The notes below the pieces were generated by a model that had not been told where the DNA came from, ran no database searches, and saw only the letters and a list, made by a program, of their open reading frames with translations. Both the position numbers and the translations under genes were made by a program. From positions 496,001-560,000 of the forward strand of contig JAKSXM010000228.1 of NCBI GenBank assembly GCA_022575985.1: a DNA stretch of 64,000 nt, written 5' to 3'. Numbering within the stretch: the first letter of the stretch is position 1; every line of letters begins with the position of its first letter. Shown one piece after another: positions 11,198 through 22,762 of this stretch. Source of the stretch: Anagrus nilaparvatae. Its lineage: Eukaryota; Arthropoda; Insecta; Hymenoptera; Mymaridae.

Positions 11198-11499
11198 GTT
11201 AGAATCTGAAAAAGATAAATTTATGTTAATTAGTACATCAGTGTAAACAAGAAATTTATAGTATTTGAATTTAGCATTTGAATTCATTTTTTTTTTTTAA
11301 TCTAACTTATGTAAATTTTTTAAATATGAAAAAAAAGTATGCGTAAATGTATTTCATTACTGAATTTACAGTTACAAATAAAAAATTCTTTGATGAGATT
11401 ATGATTTCAATCCAATAAATCACCTTTTGGCTGACCCTATAAATTATTACTTATTAAACAAATTATTTTGGTATATAAAAAATTTATTTTAACTTACTT

Positions 11500-13519
11500 C
11501 TTGTTTTCATCTGTCTTCTATTTTTCTTATGCTTATTTTTTGAAAATATTATTTTAACTTTGGCACTAAAAGAAATGTTTATTTGGATGAACGCAACTTA
11601 TAAAACTTACAATAAGAAATATTTGTCAATTAATTATTAACAAACCTTTACTGAGGCATTAATTATTTTTAATAATTAAAGCAAAAATTGATATATTAGA
11701 AGTTTCTTGTTGAACATTGAAAAATACCAAAATACGCAGGTTGTATACGTTGTTTATAATTATAACAATATGTACCAATAATTTAATAAGTTTATCAAAT
11801 TTATAAAATTATTTAAATAAGTTTCAATGTATATACATAAGAATTCTTTTTATAAAAATGATCGCCAAAAGCTAATTTAATTAGTATCAAAAGTTGTAAA
11901 TTAAACATTATACGAGTAAATTAGTAATTATGTGTATTCCGTTCAATTATAAAATAAATTTTATGCAATACTGTTTTTATTTATCCCAAATATCTTCATT
12001 TAATTAAATTTAATCCAATTCATTTGGACTATAATTTAAATGGATTTTAACAAATATTTGCTTATTTTTAAAAGGATTTGATATTTTAGATTTTTATAAA
12101 ATAAATAAGAAATGTAAATTTCAATTAAGTGCTCATAAAGCTTTTTCTATTTCACTAAAATTTATAAATGGATACATATATAAAAAGCAAACAACATAAA
12201 TATATTCACTAGAAAACTTCATTTACAATCTTACAAATGAATTTCTTATTATTTTTTAATGAATATAAACAATAATGAACTTATTGTGTTTTATAAGTGC
12301 AAATGATTAGCATACATAATAAATTAAAAAAACTTGAATTTGTTAATATTTTGTTATACATTTATATAGAATTTAAAAAGAGTTATGCGTACTAGACTAG
12401 TTCAACTGAATAATACAATTTAACCCTCAGGATGATTTTAGAAAGAAATTTTTTTTTATTGTTTAAAACTTCCTCTTTTTAAATATTTAAATGTACATGC
12501 CATGTAGTTAGGTAGGCGTGAAAATTTATTAATTTGTTTTTTTTATAACTTGTTTTGAAAAAAGCAATTTGAGAAAATTAAAGGTTATGTTTGTATATGA
12601 TTGTATCTAAATGGCTTAAATATAAACACTTACCAAAAGTACTGTGCTACTATTTAATTTTTTTTAATAAATAAACTGTATAAGTAAGAACCAGGGTAGG
12701 TAAAAACTATATTTTCAATAATATTAATATTTGTTTAATAAAATTATTAAAATAACTTGTTCTCTCGTCACTATTATCAAAGAATAATGCTATTATTATA
12801 CCTGATCCTATGCCCTGATCTCGGTGTCGACGCGTCCTATGTTCAGTATAATTTTAAAAAACCAATCAAATCGCTTCTTAATTAATTCAAGCCTTTTTTG
12901 AATATTTAGGCAGATTCTGATGATATGTATTAATAATCAAGAAATCTAATCAATAATTTAGCTGAGCAACAGGCATAAAAAGAACTCTTCAAGGATCATA
13001 AATCTTTTAAATTCTATTTTAAAATGAAATTGGGCCTTATGAACTGTATAGTAGTAGTATAGTAGTAGGAAAAAAAAGTAATAATAAAATATAGTAATCT
13101 TAGGAAAAAATAACTAAATTCTCTTGGATCTTTTTCGTCTTAAAAACCTTTTTAGTAATCATAACCTACCCTCAAATTCGCAAACCCTATACTCACTACC
13201 CCTAGAGTAAGCTAAACTCCAAGGGGCACGTGGGTGAACCCCTAAAAAAAAGTTTAAAAAAATATGCAAATTTAATTCTCTAAAAACAAAAAATTATTAA
13301 CGCATACATCAAATAAAAGTTTTTTTGAACTGAATTTTTTTCATAATCATTAATGTAAATAAATACATTTTTAACAGTCAATTTATTCTTATCATGAACT
13401 GAGTTTTTGGTTCCTCAAAGAGGAACCATTGTGATAGGTCAAATTTCGATTTTTGATTTTTTGGCATATAAGCACGTTTTGAGACCCCAGGAAGCTAAAA
13501 AACCGGTTTTTAAAAAAAG
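11500..13519. other. gene-free AT-rich spacer
   Basis: Two kilobases upstream of F-box copy 3 without a convincing coding region on either strand. Near 12790-12840 and 13150-13250 the GC content is somewhat higher, but no known element was recognised. Confidence 0.4.
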
Positions 13520-13560
13520 TATGTATGTGTGTGTGTGTGTGTGCGTGTGTGTGTGTGTGG
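13520..13560. repeat. (TG)n microsatellite
   Basis: About 40 bases of alternating T and G with an ATG-ATG start and one GCG interruption. Open frames crossing it (polyhistidine/threonine or valine/cysteine) are artefacts of the dinucleotide repeat. Confidence 0.95.
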
Positions 13561-13569
13561 TGATATTTC

Positions 13570-14490
13570 ACAAACATTATGAAGTTAAGACCTAATTTTT
13601 TTTTCAAAAATTTTTTTATCAAAAAAGCTCGAGGTACTTTTTTTTTTTTAATTTGGATGTAATACCTCATTTATTTCCACGAAAGTACTTATATTTGAAA
13701 GTATGGTTTTACTCTATATCTCGAATCTAATACTTAATTTTTTGAAAATTTTTTTCCCAAAATTTTTTTGACGAAAAAATACAAAAAAACACCAATTTTT
13801 TTTTTCTTTTTGGACGTAGTACCTAATTTATTTCTATGAAAGTACTAGTTTTAGAAAGTTTGTTTATAGTCATTTTTTGGATCTGATACCGAATTTTTTC
13901 AAAATTTTTTTCTTAAAATTAAAAAAACAAAAAAATTAAAAAACCTGCAATATTTTTTTTTTTTTTTTTTGATATAATACCTCATTTAATTACATGAAAG
14001 TACTAATATCTGAAAATATTGCAACCGGTGATGTTTTACAACCGTTATAAAATTATAAGACCTAATATTTTTTTCAAAAATTTTTTCACCAAAAAAGTTC
14101 TACAGGTACTTTTTTTTTTTTTAATTTGGATGTAATACCTCATTTATTTCCACGAAAGTACTTATATTTGAAAGTATGGTTTTTATTCGATATCTCGAAT
14201 CTGATACTTATTTTTTTGAAAATTTTTTTCCTAAATTTTTTTCCTAAATTTTTTTTCACAAAAAAATACAAAAATCAACAAATTTTTTTTTCTTTTTGGA
14301 TGCAGTACCTAATTTATTTCTATGAGAATACTAGTTTTAGACAGTTCGTTTATAGTAATTTTTTGGATCTGATACCGAATTTTTCCAAAATTTATTTCTC
14401 AAAATTAAAAAAGTTTTTTTAAACTGCAATATATTTTTTTTTTTTGTGTAATACTTCATTTAATTCCATGAAAGTACTATCTTGAATAAT
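13570..14490 (+). repeat. satellite-like array of ~158-bp monomers in a 473-bp higher-order unit
   Basis: The landmark AATACCTCATTTATTTC followed by TGAAAGTAC-like sequence recurs at about 13661, 13818, 13976, 14134, 14304 and 14450, giving a spacing of roughly 146-170 bp. Monomers three apart are much more alike than neighbours: 13661 and 14134 are 473 bp apart and nearly identical over a long stretch. This is a higher-order repeat of three monomers present about twice. Inverted monomers occur at about 17330-17700. Confidence 0.85.
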
Positions 14491-15109
14491 TATTATCCAA
14501 TGAATTACGTTAGATTTTATTTGAAAAAAATAGATTTAGTTAAATTCAATACATAAATTTTCTTTTAACTTTTAAACGTTAATAGAAATGAGTGTATGAT
14601 TGATGGTTGTAATCGGTAATATCTGTGGCATATTGAAGTATTTAGCTCATTGTTTGAGAAACTTTACTGCCGGCTAGTTGGCAGGGTATTTATTAACTAA
14701 CGACAAATAAACGATAGCAAATAAATTATTAAATTTTGAACTTTGTAACCTAGTCTCATCATGTTTGTAAAATCGGGTTTATAATTGCATTTTTATTCAA
14801 GTATATCTTAAGTTAAGAATACCTTGATTAAAATTTTAAAAAAATATCACTTGATTTTGAGCTAAAAAAAATTTTTTAATTTAATTTTTAACAGTTAAGC
14901 TTAAATTGCTTGAAATTTCAAGCATTTTGTTTGAATTTTCAAGCAGTTACTTAAAATTTCAAGGAAAACAACCTAACCGTGATGGTTTTTAACAGCATGA
15001 TTTTGCCCAAATAAAAATATTTTCATGTGATGGAGGGTATAATAGGAGACATTTTTTTTAATATTTCTTTTTCTGTAATTTCTGAAATGATAATCTTAAA
15101 CATAATATC
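14491..15109. other. spacer with a degenerate GCTTGAA/TTCAAGC repeat
   Basis: The part at about 14896-14980 carries GCTTGAAATTTCAAGC-type palindromes like the MITE at 366-515, but without clean ends. The rest is the 3' flank of the helicase gene. Confidence 0.45.
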
Positions 15110-18100
15110 TTAAATTATATGACAACGTTTCTTTTTTTTATATTTTATTATAGGTTTATCGGATTTGATCTCGGGTTTGATTGTAACAGGAACTAATCCA
15201 GTATTTTTTAACTCATTGGAGTGCTTTTGATTAGGTTGTACTTCATTTTCGTTGTATGAATCATTAGTCAATTCAATATTATTTATTGGATCAATTTTGA
15301 AATTTTCATTGATCGTTAAATCTCGTACTTCGAAGATTAAATCTATATCAAATAGGGTATCTGAACTTTTATTTGATAATTCTTTTTTGTTGTCTTCACA
15401 TTCTTTTGTTTTAGAAAAACAAAAATTTCTACCAGATAAATTTTGATTAATACTTAAGGCATCTGAACTTTTATTAGGTAATTCATTTTTGCTATCTTTA
15501 CATTCTTTTGCTTCATAAATATAAAAATTTTTATTTTCTGGCGATGCTATGAAAGTATTATTTTCAATGCACATATCAATCAGTTGCTTCCAGTTTTCAT
15601 CAACCATTAAAACTTCAGCATTGCCTAATATAATTAAAAGTGCTTTAGCTCGAGTTATGGCAACATTTAATCGTTTTGGATTTGATAGGAATCCGATATG
15701 TTTTTCATTATCATTTTCAAAAATCTTATTTCTCACTGCTGATATTATAATGACTTCTTTTTCTCTTCCTTGAAATATTTCTACTGTTCCAACTTCAACA
15801 TTTCTATAATTATTGCAAATAAAAGCTTGCTTCATTCTTTTAGATTGCAAAACAAATGGTGTTACGATTCCAATATTATTTTGTTCAATTCTATCACCAT
15901 TAGATCCAATTTTAAATCCAAGCAGATTTCTGACATAATTTATTGCCATGGTAATTTCTTCATCGTTATAAGTACTGTGTTTATTAACAATGAATTAAAA
16001 TGTTAACTATGGTTAGTTAATTAAATACCATACTTGCCTTGTCGACTCTGATTCTTTTTTTTCTTTACCAACAATATCGTGAAAAATTACAGGAATTTTT
16101 TTATTTACAAGTCCTGCCCAATTTTCAAAAATCAAAGTCTCCTTACCAGCACAATATTTTAAATCATTTTCATAAAATAATCTATTTGATATTTCAATAA
16201 TTTTTGGGTGACTCCTGTAATTGTTAAGTAGTTTTGTAATTAATTTTTCATTATACTGATTTTTTACTTTATCTTTTTTGTAAATATCATATTTTAATAA
16301 TCTTTCCAACAGAGAAGTTCCTGTAAAACAAAATCAAAATATTTATAAACTAAATTTGAGACTGAGAAAACATTTAGTAGTTTAAATTTGGCAACAAAAT
16401 TTGATTTTAATTTTGAATTTAACACTAAGGTAAAAAATATTTTTCACTAATGTAAACTGAATTAATTTTTTTAAAGAATCTCCTAAAACCACAAAATTTT
16501 TATTTAAATTTTATTTAAATTAAACAAATTTATGAATTATCCTACCCATTATTGGTTCAGCTAGTTTTGATTTTATAACAGGGCTCAATTGTAGCGGATC
16601 TCCAGATAAAACTATGCATGTTTTTAAAATATCCAAATGATTATAATACTTATAACATGCATTTAATGGTATTATAGCATCAGCCTCTGATGCTTGACCA
16701 GCCTCATCTATAAATATATAAGAAAATTCAGCACGATGTTGAATAATTCTGTAATATTTTATAAAAATTTATTATAACTATAATTTATAAATTTTTTTAG
16801 ATTTTTTAAAATAAGAAAATTTACTTTGTAGATGTACACAATGTGCATATTATTATCTTTTTTTCATTCAGAATTTCCTCGACATCTTCAATGTATCTAA
16901 AATTAAGTAATTTTTTAATTATACAATGGAAATTAATATTATTTGCTAATAGTATTTTTGTCTAAGCAATCAGAAACCACTCATTTCCCGGTCGGGAAAA
17001 CGTTTTTTTTTACTGACAAAAAAAAATTATTTACGACACTTTCAATAAAAAAAAGTACCCAAATAGTAGTTTACCGTTCAAGACGAAGCCAAATTTTTGT
17101 GCGATTTCGGCAATTCTTTACTTTTCTGGACATAGGATGTTACTAATAATTAGGAATCTATATTTTTAAATCTATCACTTCTAAATTGAAAAAAGTTATT
17201 TATATTTTTTTGAGTTAAAAAATATAGACATCAAGAAAAGATTTCAGAGTCAACAAGAATATGTTTTATTATATGCATATATGAGTTGAAAATGGTTACC
17301 ATTTGATGTTATGTACCATATCTGAGAAATAAAGTGACACCAAATGTATTAAAACTAGAACTCCCATTCAAAAAATTAGGCATTACGTCAATAAAAAAAA
17401 GGAATGAAGTTTTTTTGTTTTTTGACGAAAAACATTTATAACTGTTTATGAATACAAAAAATATGTGAAATTAAGAAATAATAAATTTCTTAAAACCAGA
17501 ACTCCCGTGGGAAAAAATTAGGTTTTGATTCTAAAATTTTTTTTTATTTTTTGATGCAAAAACTTTTGGAGAATTATTTTCAAAAATTAGTTAACCAATC
17601 CGAAAAATCGAATAAAAACAATATTTTTAAAATTAGTACTTTCATAGAAAAAAATGAGGTATACACCCAAATTAAAAAAAAAAAAAAAGTGTTGTTTGAG
17701 ATTTTTTGATGAACAAATTTTTAAAATATTTTATTTTTAACCTAGGTCTGGGACTGCAATCTGGGACATTCTTTTTTTACGGCCGAGAACAAAACATAAT
17801 TTTTCTGGACAGTGAGGGTGATTCTACAGACTTCCGTAAACGCAAACCGCAGCCGCAACGCGATGCGCACAACACAATACGCATGTGCACAACACGATTT
17901 TGGTTTGTGCGCATTGCGTTGCGGTTGCGATTTTGCGTTTACGGAGGTCTGTAGAATCACCCTGATCACGACTAATTGTAATTTCTTGCCACTGCCGCAA
18001 AAAAATCGTATACAACTTTTCGCCATAAAAAAAGAATGCTTCAAATCGCAGTTTTCCATCCTTGGTTTCGCTTCGGAAGGTAATTTACGTGCGATTTAAG

Positions 18101-21100
18101 TCATTCTTTATTTTTCTGGCCATGGATCATAATAAATTATTCTTCGTAAGTTGCAAAAAACAAGTATTTTTAATCGCGCCGCGGTCTGAAAGTACGTGCT
18201 TTCTGGCCGCTGACAAGAAAAAATACTATATTTACGACTTGAGTCCAGAAAAGTAAAAAATGGCCCAAATTACATGCTGAGGCAAAACCGAGGATGGTAA
18301 ACTGCGATTTGGGGCATTCTTAATTTATAGACAAGGACCGGTCCTTATAAAATATTTCTGCTTTATTGGCGAGAAAACACGTTTATTGCCGGACGCGCAG
18401 CGCATACAAAAAAATCTAAAATAAAAATTTCAATTGTCACAATGGTTCCTTTTGCTAATTTCTTGCATTTACGCGATGTAAATCTATATTTCTCATCGTA
18501 ACGGGAAATTTCAAATAAATCCCTGAAACGAACTTCCAGGGAAAAAATTTAGTACCCAATCATCAGGTTGAAACACTTTTGATTACAAAAATACCCGAAC
18601 AAATCAACTTTGAAAATTTTAAAAAAGCTAAATTCTTTCTTGATTTGAATAAAAATATAGCTAGCATGCGCATATAAATATATAGCAATTGAATTAATTT
18701 ATTTGTGATTTCTCTTTACCCAGATTTAGTAGTACTGTAAAGTCTATGCACGTAATCGTTGATTCGACGATCATATTCTCCTAAACTTTTTGCTACATTA
18801 TCAGCTGCTGTATTTGTAGGAGTACAAACTAAAATTGAAATATTTTGGTTTAAGGGTCTTAAAATCCAAATCTGTAGAAAGTTAAGATGATTAATTTGAT
18901 TTAACTTAAATTGATCAATTAAAATTAAAATAAATAATTGTTAAATTTTACTTGACAAATAGCTTCAACTATTGTAGCTGTTTTTCCAGTACCAGGAGGT
19001 CCAAATAAAATATACGGGAATGGATAAGAACTTTTTTGAAAAATATTTTCAATAGCTTGTTTTTGCTCTAAATTTTTTTCAATATTTTTATTAAACCAGT
19101 TGAAATCACTATAAAAAAATAGATAGTTTTAAATTTAAATATAAAATTTAATACTTTTAACCAATAGGAACTTTAAATTTTTAGGTGACTGAATTGCACC
19201 TCATTTTTAAAAAGGCGAAAAAACTTTAAAGCCCTTAGTTAAATTAAATACATATCTTGTAGGACTATATATTGACTATATATTGCCATGATTTTTTAAA
19301 ATGTGAACTTTAATGACTATAGATATTATGAATATTTGAAATTTTTTGAAAATTCAAAAAAAAAATATTTTACAGAAAAATGATTTTACATGCATATATA
19401 AATTCTTTAATGGGATTGTTGCTGATATTGAAATTATTTGATATCCAGAAATAAATACAAAATTAAATTTAGTATTTTTCTGGTTTAATTATTGTTTAAA
19501 TAAAAATTAAAAAAATAAATATCTAATATTTTTATGTCAGTTATAAAACCAATCAAATAGAATTTCAAAATTTTTTTCATGCAACAACCCTATTACGAAT
19601 AGTAGCTTATGCATTTACAGTAGCTAAGGCTATAAAGATGTTTTTCAATGAAAATTTAAGCATGTAATAGGTCGTGCACCAAGCCAACCATCCTTTTCAG
19701 GCAAGAGGGAAATGATGTTATAACCAGGCTGAAAATTATTTGCAACGAAGGAAATTTTTAACTCTAAAAGCAGACACTTTATACTAATATTTTTTTAATT
19801 TTTTTAATGTAATCATTTAGAAGCAAAGGAATCCCAATTATTTTCAATATATAAAATAATCTTGAACCTGATTATAGGACTATTTCTTTTTGCCTAAAAG
19901 AGTTTGCTTATTAAGAGTGTATAGCATAATACTTACGTAGATTTAATACAAAGATTTTTTGGATGATTTTTTATCTCAAATTCTGGAAAAATCCTGCTTA
20001 ATTTATCACTAGTTATAATGTCTAAAGCATAATGACTACATTGAAATGGATAAGCAATAATTTTTGAATTAACAATGGTGTATATATTATTATTTCTGAA
20101 CAACTCAAAAGGGTATTTACTGCAAATAAAAATTGAAAATTAATAACGTAAATTAAACATTTTTACGAATTTTAGCTAAATTTTTATATTCCAATATTAA
20201 AATTATGTAATTTAAATTATGTCAATTGCATATCAGACAATAAATTTACGAACAAAGATAAGGCTTTAAATAAAATACAATCATTTAAATCTAAATATTT
20301 TTTTTTGTTTTTGACAGATAAGCTTGATTATTAAAATAATAATATTTTAATCTATTGTTTTATGCAAGTTTTATAATCCTGTAAAATAGGTCATAAAAGA
20401 AAATCACTTTTAATGATACATTTTTTTTATGAATAATAGACAAAAAAACATAAATAATTGAAATTTATAAAAAAAATTTATATTAATACAGCAAAATGGT
20501 ATATTTTCAAAATTTCAAAAAAAAATTTAATGATTTTTTCTTTATTTAAAATAAAAGTTTTTTAACTTGATTATTGAATTGATCGCCCATTTTGATTTTT
20601 CTGAATTAAGAGGGCTGGATGTCAGCCATTTTTTCAGCTCTCAACCAATCAGGGACTTGGTAAAATATTAATTTTGGCCACCAAAATACGGCTTTAATTT
20701 TCAATTAAATTAAAAAAGAAAATTGTTAAATTTGGATTAATTTAAATTATTGTATATTATTGTATATAAAATATTGTAGATTAATTTAAATTAATCTACA
20801 TAAAATGAAAAATGTGGCTCTGCTTTTCCTAGGCTTTAGAAAATTTTCTTTCTCAGTTAAAAAATAAAAGAAACGCTGCAGTACATTCTAACCAAAAAAA
20901 TGAGTGAAGCAGACGACATTGGGGTTGCAATTTCATTTATTTTTTGAGGAGAAGGAAAATTTTATCAAATCTGGGAAAAGCAGAGCCACATTTTTTATTT
21001 TATGTAGATTAATTTGGCAATTTTCTTTTTTAATTTAATTGAAAATTGAAGCCGTATTTTGGTGGCCAAAATTAATATTATACCACTTCTCTGATTGGTT

Positions 21101-21665
21101 GAGAGCTGAAAAAATGGCTGACATCCAGCCCTCTTAAAAACGTTGCTAAATAAAAAATTTTTTAAATTAAAATTACTTACCAAGTATAATCTTCATAACC
21201 CAAAATTCGATTAACTTCAGTTTTAAAAATTTTTAACCCATAAATTTCATTTAAATTGCTTGAATTTTTAAAATGTATTTCACTTAATGAAAATATGGTT
21301 AAATCATCAAATTTTTTATTATCATAAATTGTTATTTCATACAAATTTTTATTTCTTATAAATTTAGCTCTAAAATTATTTTTTATTTCTATTATTTTAA
21401 CTTTACATCTGAATACTTCATTTTCTTTTATACAATTGTGTTCTTGAATGTACAAACAAAGGTGAAGAATTGTTTGATAATTATTAAATGTAAGTGTAAA
21501 TTTTTTACACTTTTTTAAAAATTCTATCCATGATTTATAATATTTATTATCACTTGGATTATCAATTATTTGATTGTTTTTTGATTTACTAAATACCTTA
21601 TTTAATTCTTCATATAAAATTTTTGGAATTTTATATTCCGGAAGTTTAATCTTCTTTTTTTCCAT
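15110..21665 (-). CDS. MOV10/Armitage-type SF1 RNA helicase, paralogue A (eight exons, 799 aa)
   Basis: ATP-dependent RNA helicase of the UPF1-like superfamily 1, MOV10 branch, whose known members act in small-RNA and piRNA pathways and in retroelement or virus restriction. Exons, 5' to 3': 21665-21181, 20119-19937, 19108-18952, 18871-18720, 16896-16825, 16748-16546, 16320-16038, 15974-15110; they join in one frame of 2400 nt. Motifs: Walker A GPPGTGKT at residues 259-266; DEAGQ (motif II, the MOV10-type form) at 364-368; GDPLQL at 399-404; NYRSHP at 451-456; QGRE at 580-583; VAITR at 616-620. It is shorter than typical ~1000-aa MOV10 because of a reduced N-terminal region. Beyond residue ~650 lies a variable tail with two ~34-aa repeats and the ending KKKKRCHII, a possible prenylation signal. 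Intron 7 uses a GC donor. Introns 1 and 4 contain mobile elements. Gene and family are certain on motifs; a silencing role is inference. Confidence 0.88.
15975..16037 (-). other. GC-AG intron (intron 7 of helicase A)
   Basis: The exon 7/intron junction reads ACAAG|GCAAGTATGG, the consensus of the rare GC-AG class. The nearby GT at the fourth base after the junction would shift the frame and stop translation at once. With the GC donor, the exon join gives STYNDEE, which aligns with SSYNENE at the same junction in helicase B, where the donor is an ordinary GT. Intron length is 63 nt. Confidence 0.8.
16965..17140. repeat. degenerate copy of the GC-rich hairpin repeat, inside helicase A intron 4
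   Basis: Short matches to the family seen at 17740-18415 remain, such as CGAAGCCAAATTTTTGTGCGATTT followed by TTCTTTACTTTTCTGGACA in shorter form, and a CCCGGTCGGGAAAACG stretch. The hairpin is no longer intact. Confidence 0.5.
17330..17700 (-). repeat. inverted monomers of the ~158-bp satellite, inside helicase A intron 4
   Basis: On the minus strand the sequence contains TACCTCATTTTTTTCTATG followed by AAAGTACTAAT, the landmark of the array at 13570-14490, with two further more diverged units upstream at roughly 140-bp steps (AGAACTCCC at about 17360 and 17495). Confidence 0.65.
17740..18415. repeat. GC-rich hairpin repeat, copy 2 (two hairpin cores), inside helicase A intron 4
   Basis: The longest copy of the family. 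It contains two palindromic cores (about 18034-18107 and 18258-18320) with the CCGAGG and GCGATTTGGGGCATTCT words, plus blocks reading CTTTCTGGCCGCTGAC and GACGCGCAGCGCATAC that also occur in the copy at 54545-55122. A 147-bp MITE is nested at 17816-17962. Several short open frames cross it on both strands but none is conserved. Confidence 0.7.
17816..17962. mobile_element. 147-bp MITE, ends GGGTGATTCTACAGAC, TSD TGA (PIF/Harbinger-like)
   Basis: A near-perfect inverted repeat of about 60 bp per arm (GGGTGATTCTACAGAC ... GTCTGTAGAATCACCC), with GC-rich arms containing CGTAAACGCAAA and GATGCGCACAA-type words. It is bounded by the direct repeat TGA at 17813-17815 and 17963-17965. A 3-bp target-site duplication and GG-starting ends are typical of PIF/Harbinger MITEs, although that superfamily prefers TWA. 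Confidence 0.75.
20610..21133. mobile_element. 524-bp foldback MITE with TTAA target duplication, in helicase A intron 1
   Basis: The ends are GAGGGCTGGATGTCAGCC and its complement, flanked on both sides by TTAA (20606-20609 and 21134-21137). The inverted arms extend about 200 bp and include a GTGGCTCTGCTTTTCC-like block and a TTTTGGTGGCC block. A TTAA duplication is the signature of piggyBac-type insertion, so a non-autonomous piggyBac relative is likely. No transposase is encoded. Confidence 0.8.
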
Positions 21666-21983
21666 GTTTATATTTTTTAAATATAATTAGTATTTAATAA
21701 TTATAAGACTTTTAAAAAATATTGAAGTAAAAAACCTGACTTTTATAACAGTTATTGAAGTAATTAATAATTAGTTAAATTGTTTTTATTGTTCTTTATA
21801 TATAAATAAAGCAATTTTCTGTGAATCCCCGATTAAATGAATTTAAATTTATGATAACAATTTTTATCTTTTTTGAAGAGACTCTTTTATATTATAATCT
21901 AATATGAATCATATCAATTAAATACTTCATTCATATTTTATAACTCCTTTATAATACACATGGTCAAATCTTTTTAAACTCTG

Positions 21984-22228
21984 CACGCATACAAAAAATT
22001 AGTAAATATAACCAAAATTACGATTTTGTTTACTAAATTCAGTTTGGTTAAAACTCACTAATCACTATAAATTTTTAGTAAAATTTACTAATAACATTTG
22101 TTTATAAAAAATAAAACCTTAATTTTTTTATTAAAAAATGTACTAATTTTTTGGTTATATTTACCAATATTTATTAATTTCTATTTTCAAAAAAATTAGA
22201 AGTTAATTTTACTATATTTTTTTGCGTG
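21984..22228. mobile_element. 245-bp MITE, ends CACGCATACAAAAAATTAG, TSD TG
   Basis: The ends CACGCATACAAAAAATTAG and CTATATTTTTTTGCGTG are imperfect inverted repeats. The duplicate at about 1137-1146 shows the empty site (CTCTGCCACCCC), whereas here the site reads CTCTG, element, TGCCATCCC, so the insertion and a 2-bp TG duplication are directly visible. A second copy is at 42186-42422. The superfamily is not clear from the ends. Confidence 0.85.
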
Positions 22229-22344
22229 TGCCATCCCTTAATGTCCAAATGGATTATTTCAAATTCATAGCATAAAGGTTTAGTTTTTTACCCTTATTGG
22301 CATTCTCATGCTATTTTAACTTGGTTTTCTATAATTTGCAACTT

Positions 22345-22760
22345 TGGCTGATTTAATACTTGTCATGTTTCCTGATAGCTATATTACAACAAAATTTAAA
22401 ATGCAAAAGAATAAAGTAAGTTATTTTATTACTAATGGCCTAGGTCCTTTTGAATATGACAGCAAAATTAAATTAGAAAATTTGATGAAGTTGTAACAAA
22501 TGCAAACAAAGAAGTTTTAGATTTATGAATTTTCTACGCAAGTTTATTATTTTTTGTAATGTCCGTGAATCTGGCAGAAAGAACCCAGCAGAAACATAAA
22601 GGTGCTCACACATCAGTTAGCGTTTATTACAAAATAACGAAATAATGAGATATAAGCCCGATATTATCATCCTATAGGTTTTTAGAAGTACTAAAACCGA
22701 TTTTCCGATTAACCGAATATCATATTTCAGCAAAGTTATTTGTAATACAACTTAGAATTT
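22345..22760. other. spacer without recognised features
   Basis: Upstream of helicase A beyond the duplicated block. No coding region or clear repeat was seen. Confidence 0.4.
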
Positions 22761-22762
22761 TT

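Noticed and set aside
11198..11287. Extra 30 N-terminal residues of F-box copy 3
   Set aside because: They lie upstream of a strong splice acceptor and so are most likely intron sequence read through.
13392..13670. Open frames on both strands across the TG repeat
   Set aside because: Their residues (alternating His-Thr or Val-Cys) come from the dinucleotide repeat.
14126..14422. 98-codon open frame with Phe/Leu-rich, membrane-like sequence
   Set aside because: It is a reading of the poly-T-rich satellite monomers, and the frame is not kept between monomers.
17706..18256. Cluster of overlapping open frames on both strands, some with Arg- and Cys-rich peptides
   Set aside because: They cross a MITE and GC-rich hairpins; palindromic GC-rich DNA has few stops on either strand. 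The frames are not conserved in the 54.5-kb copy.
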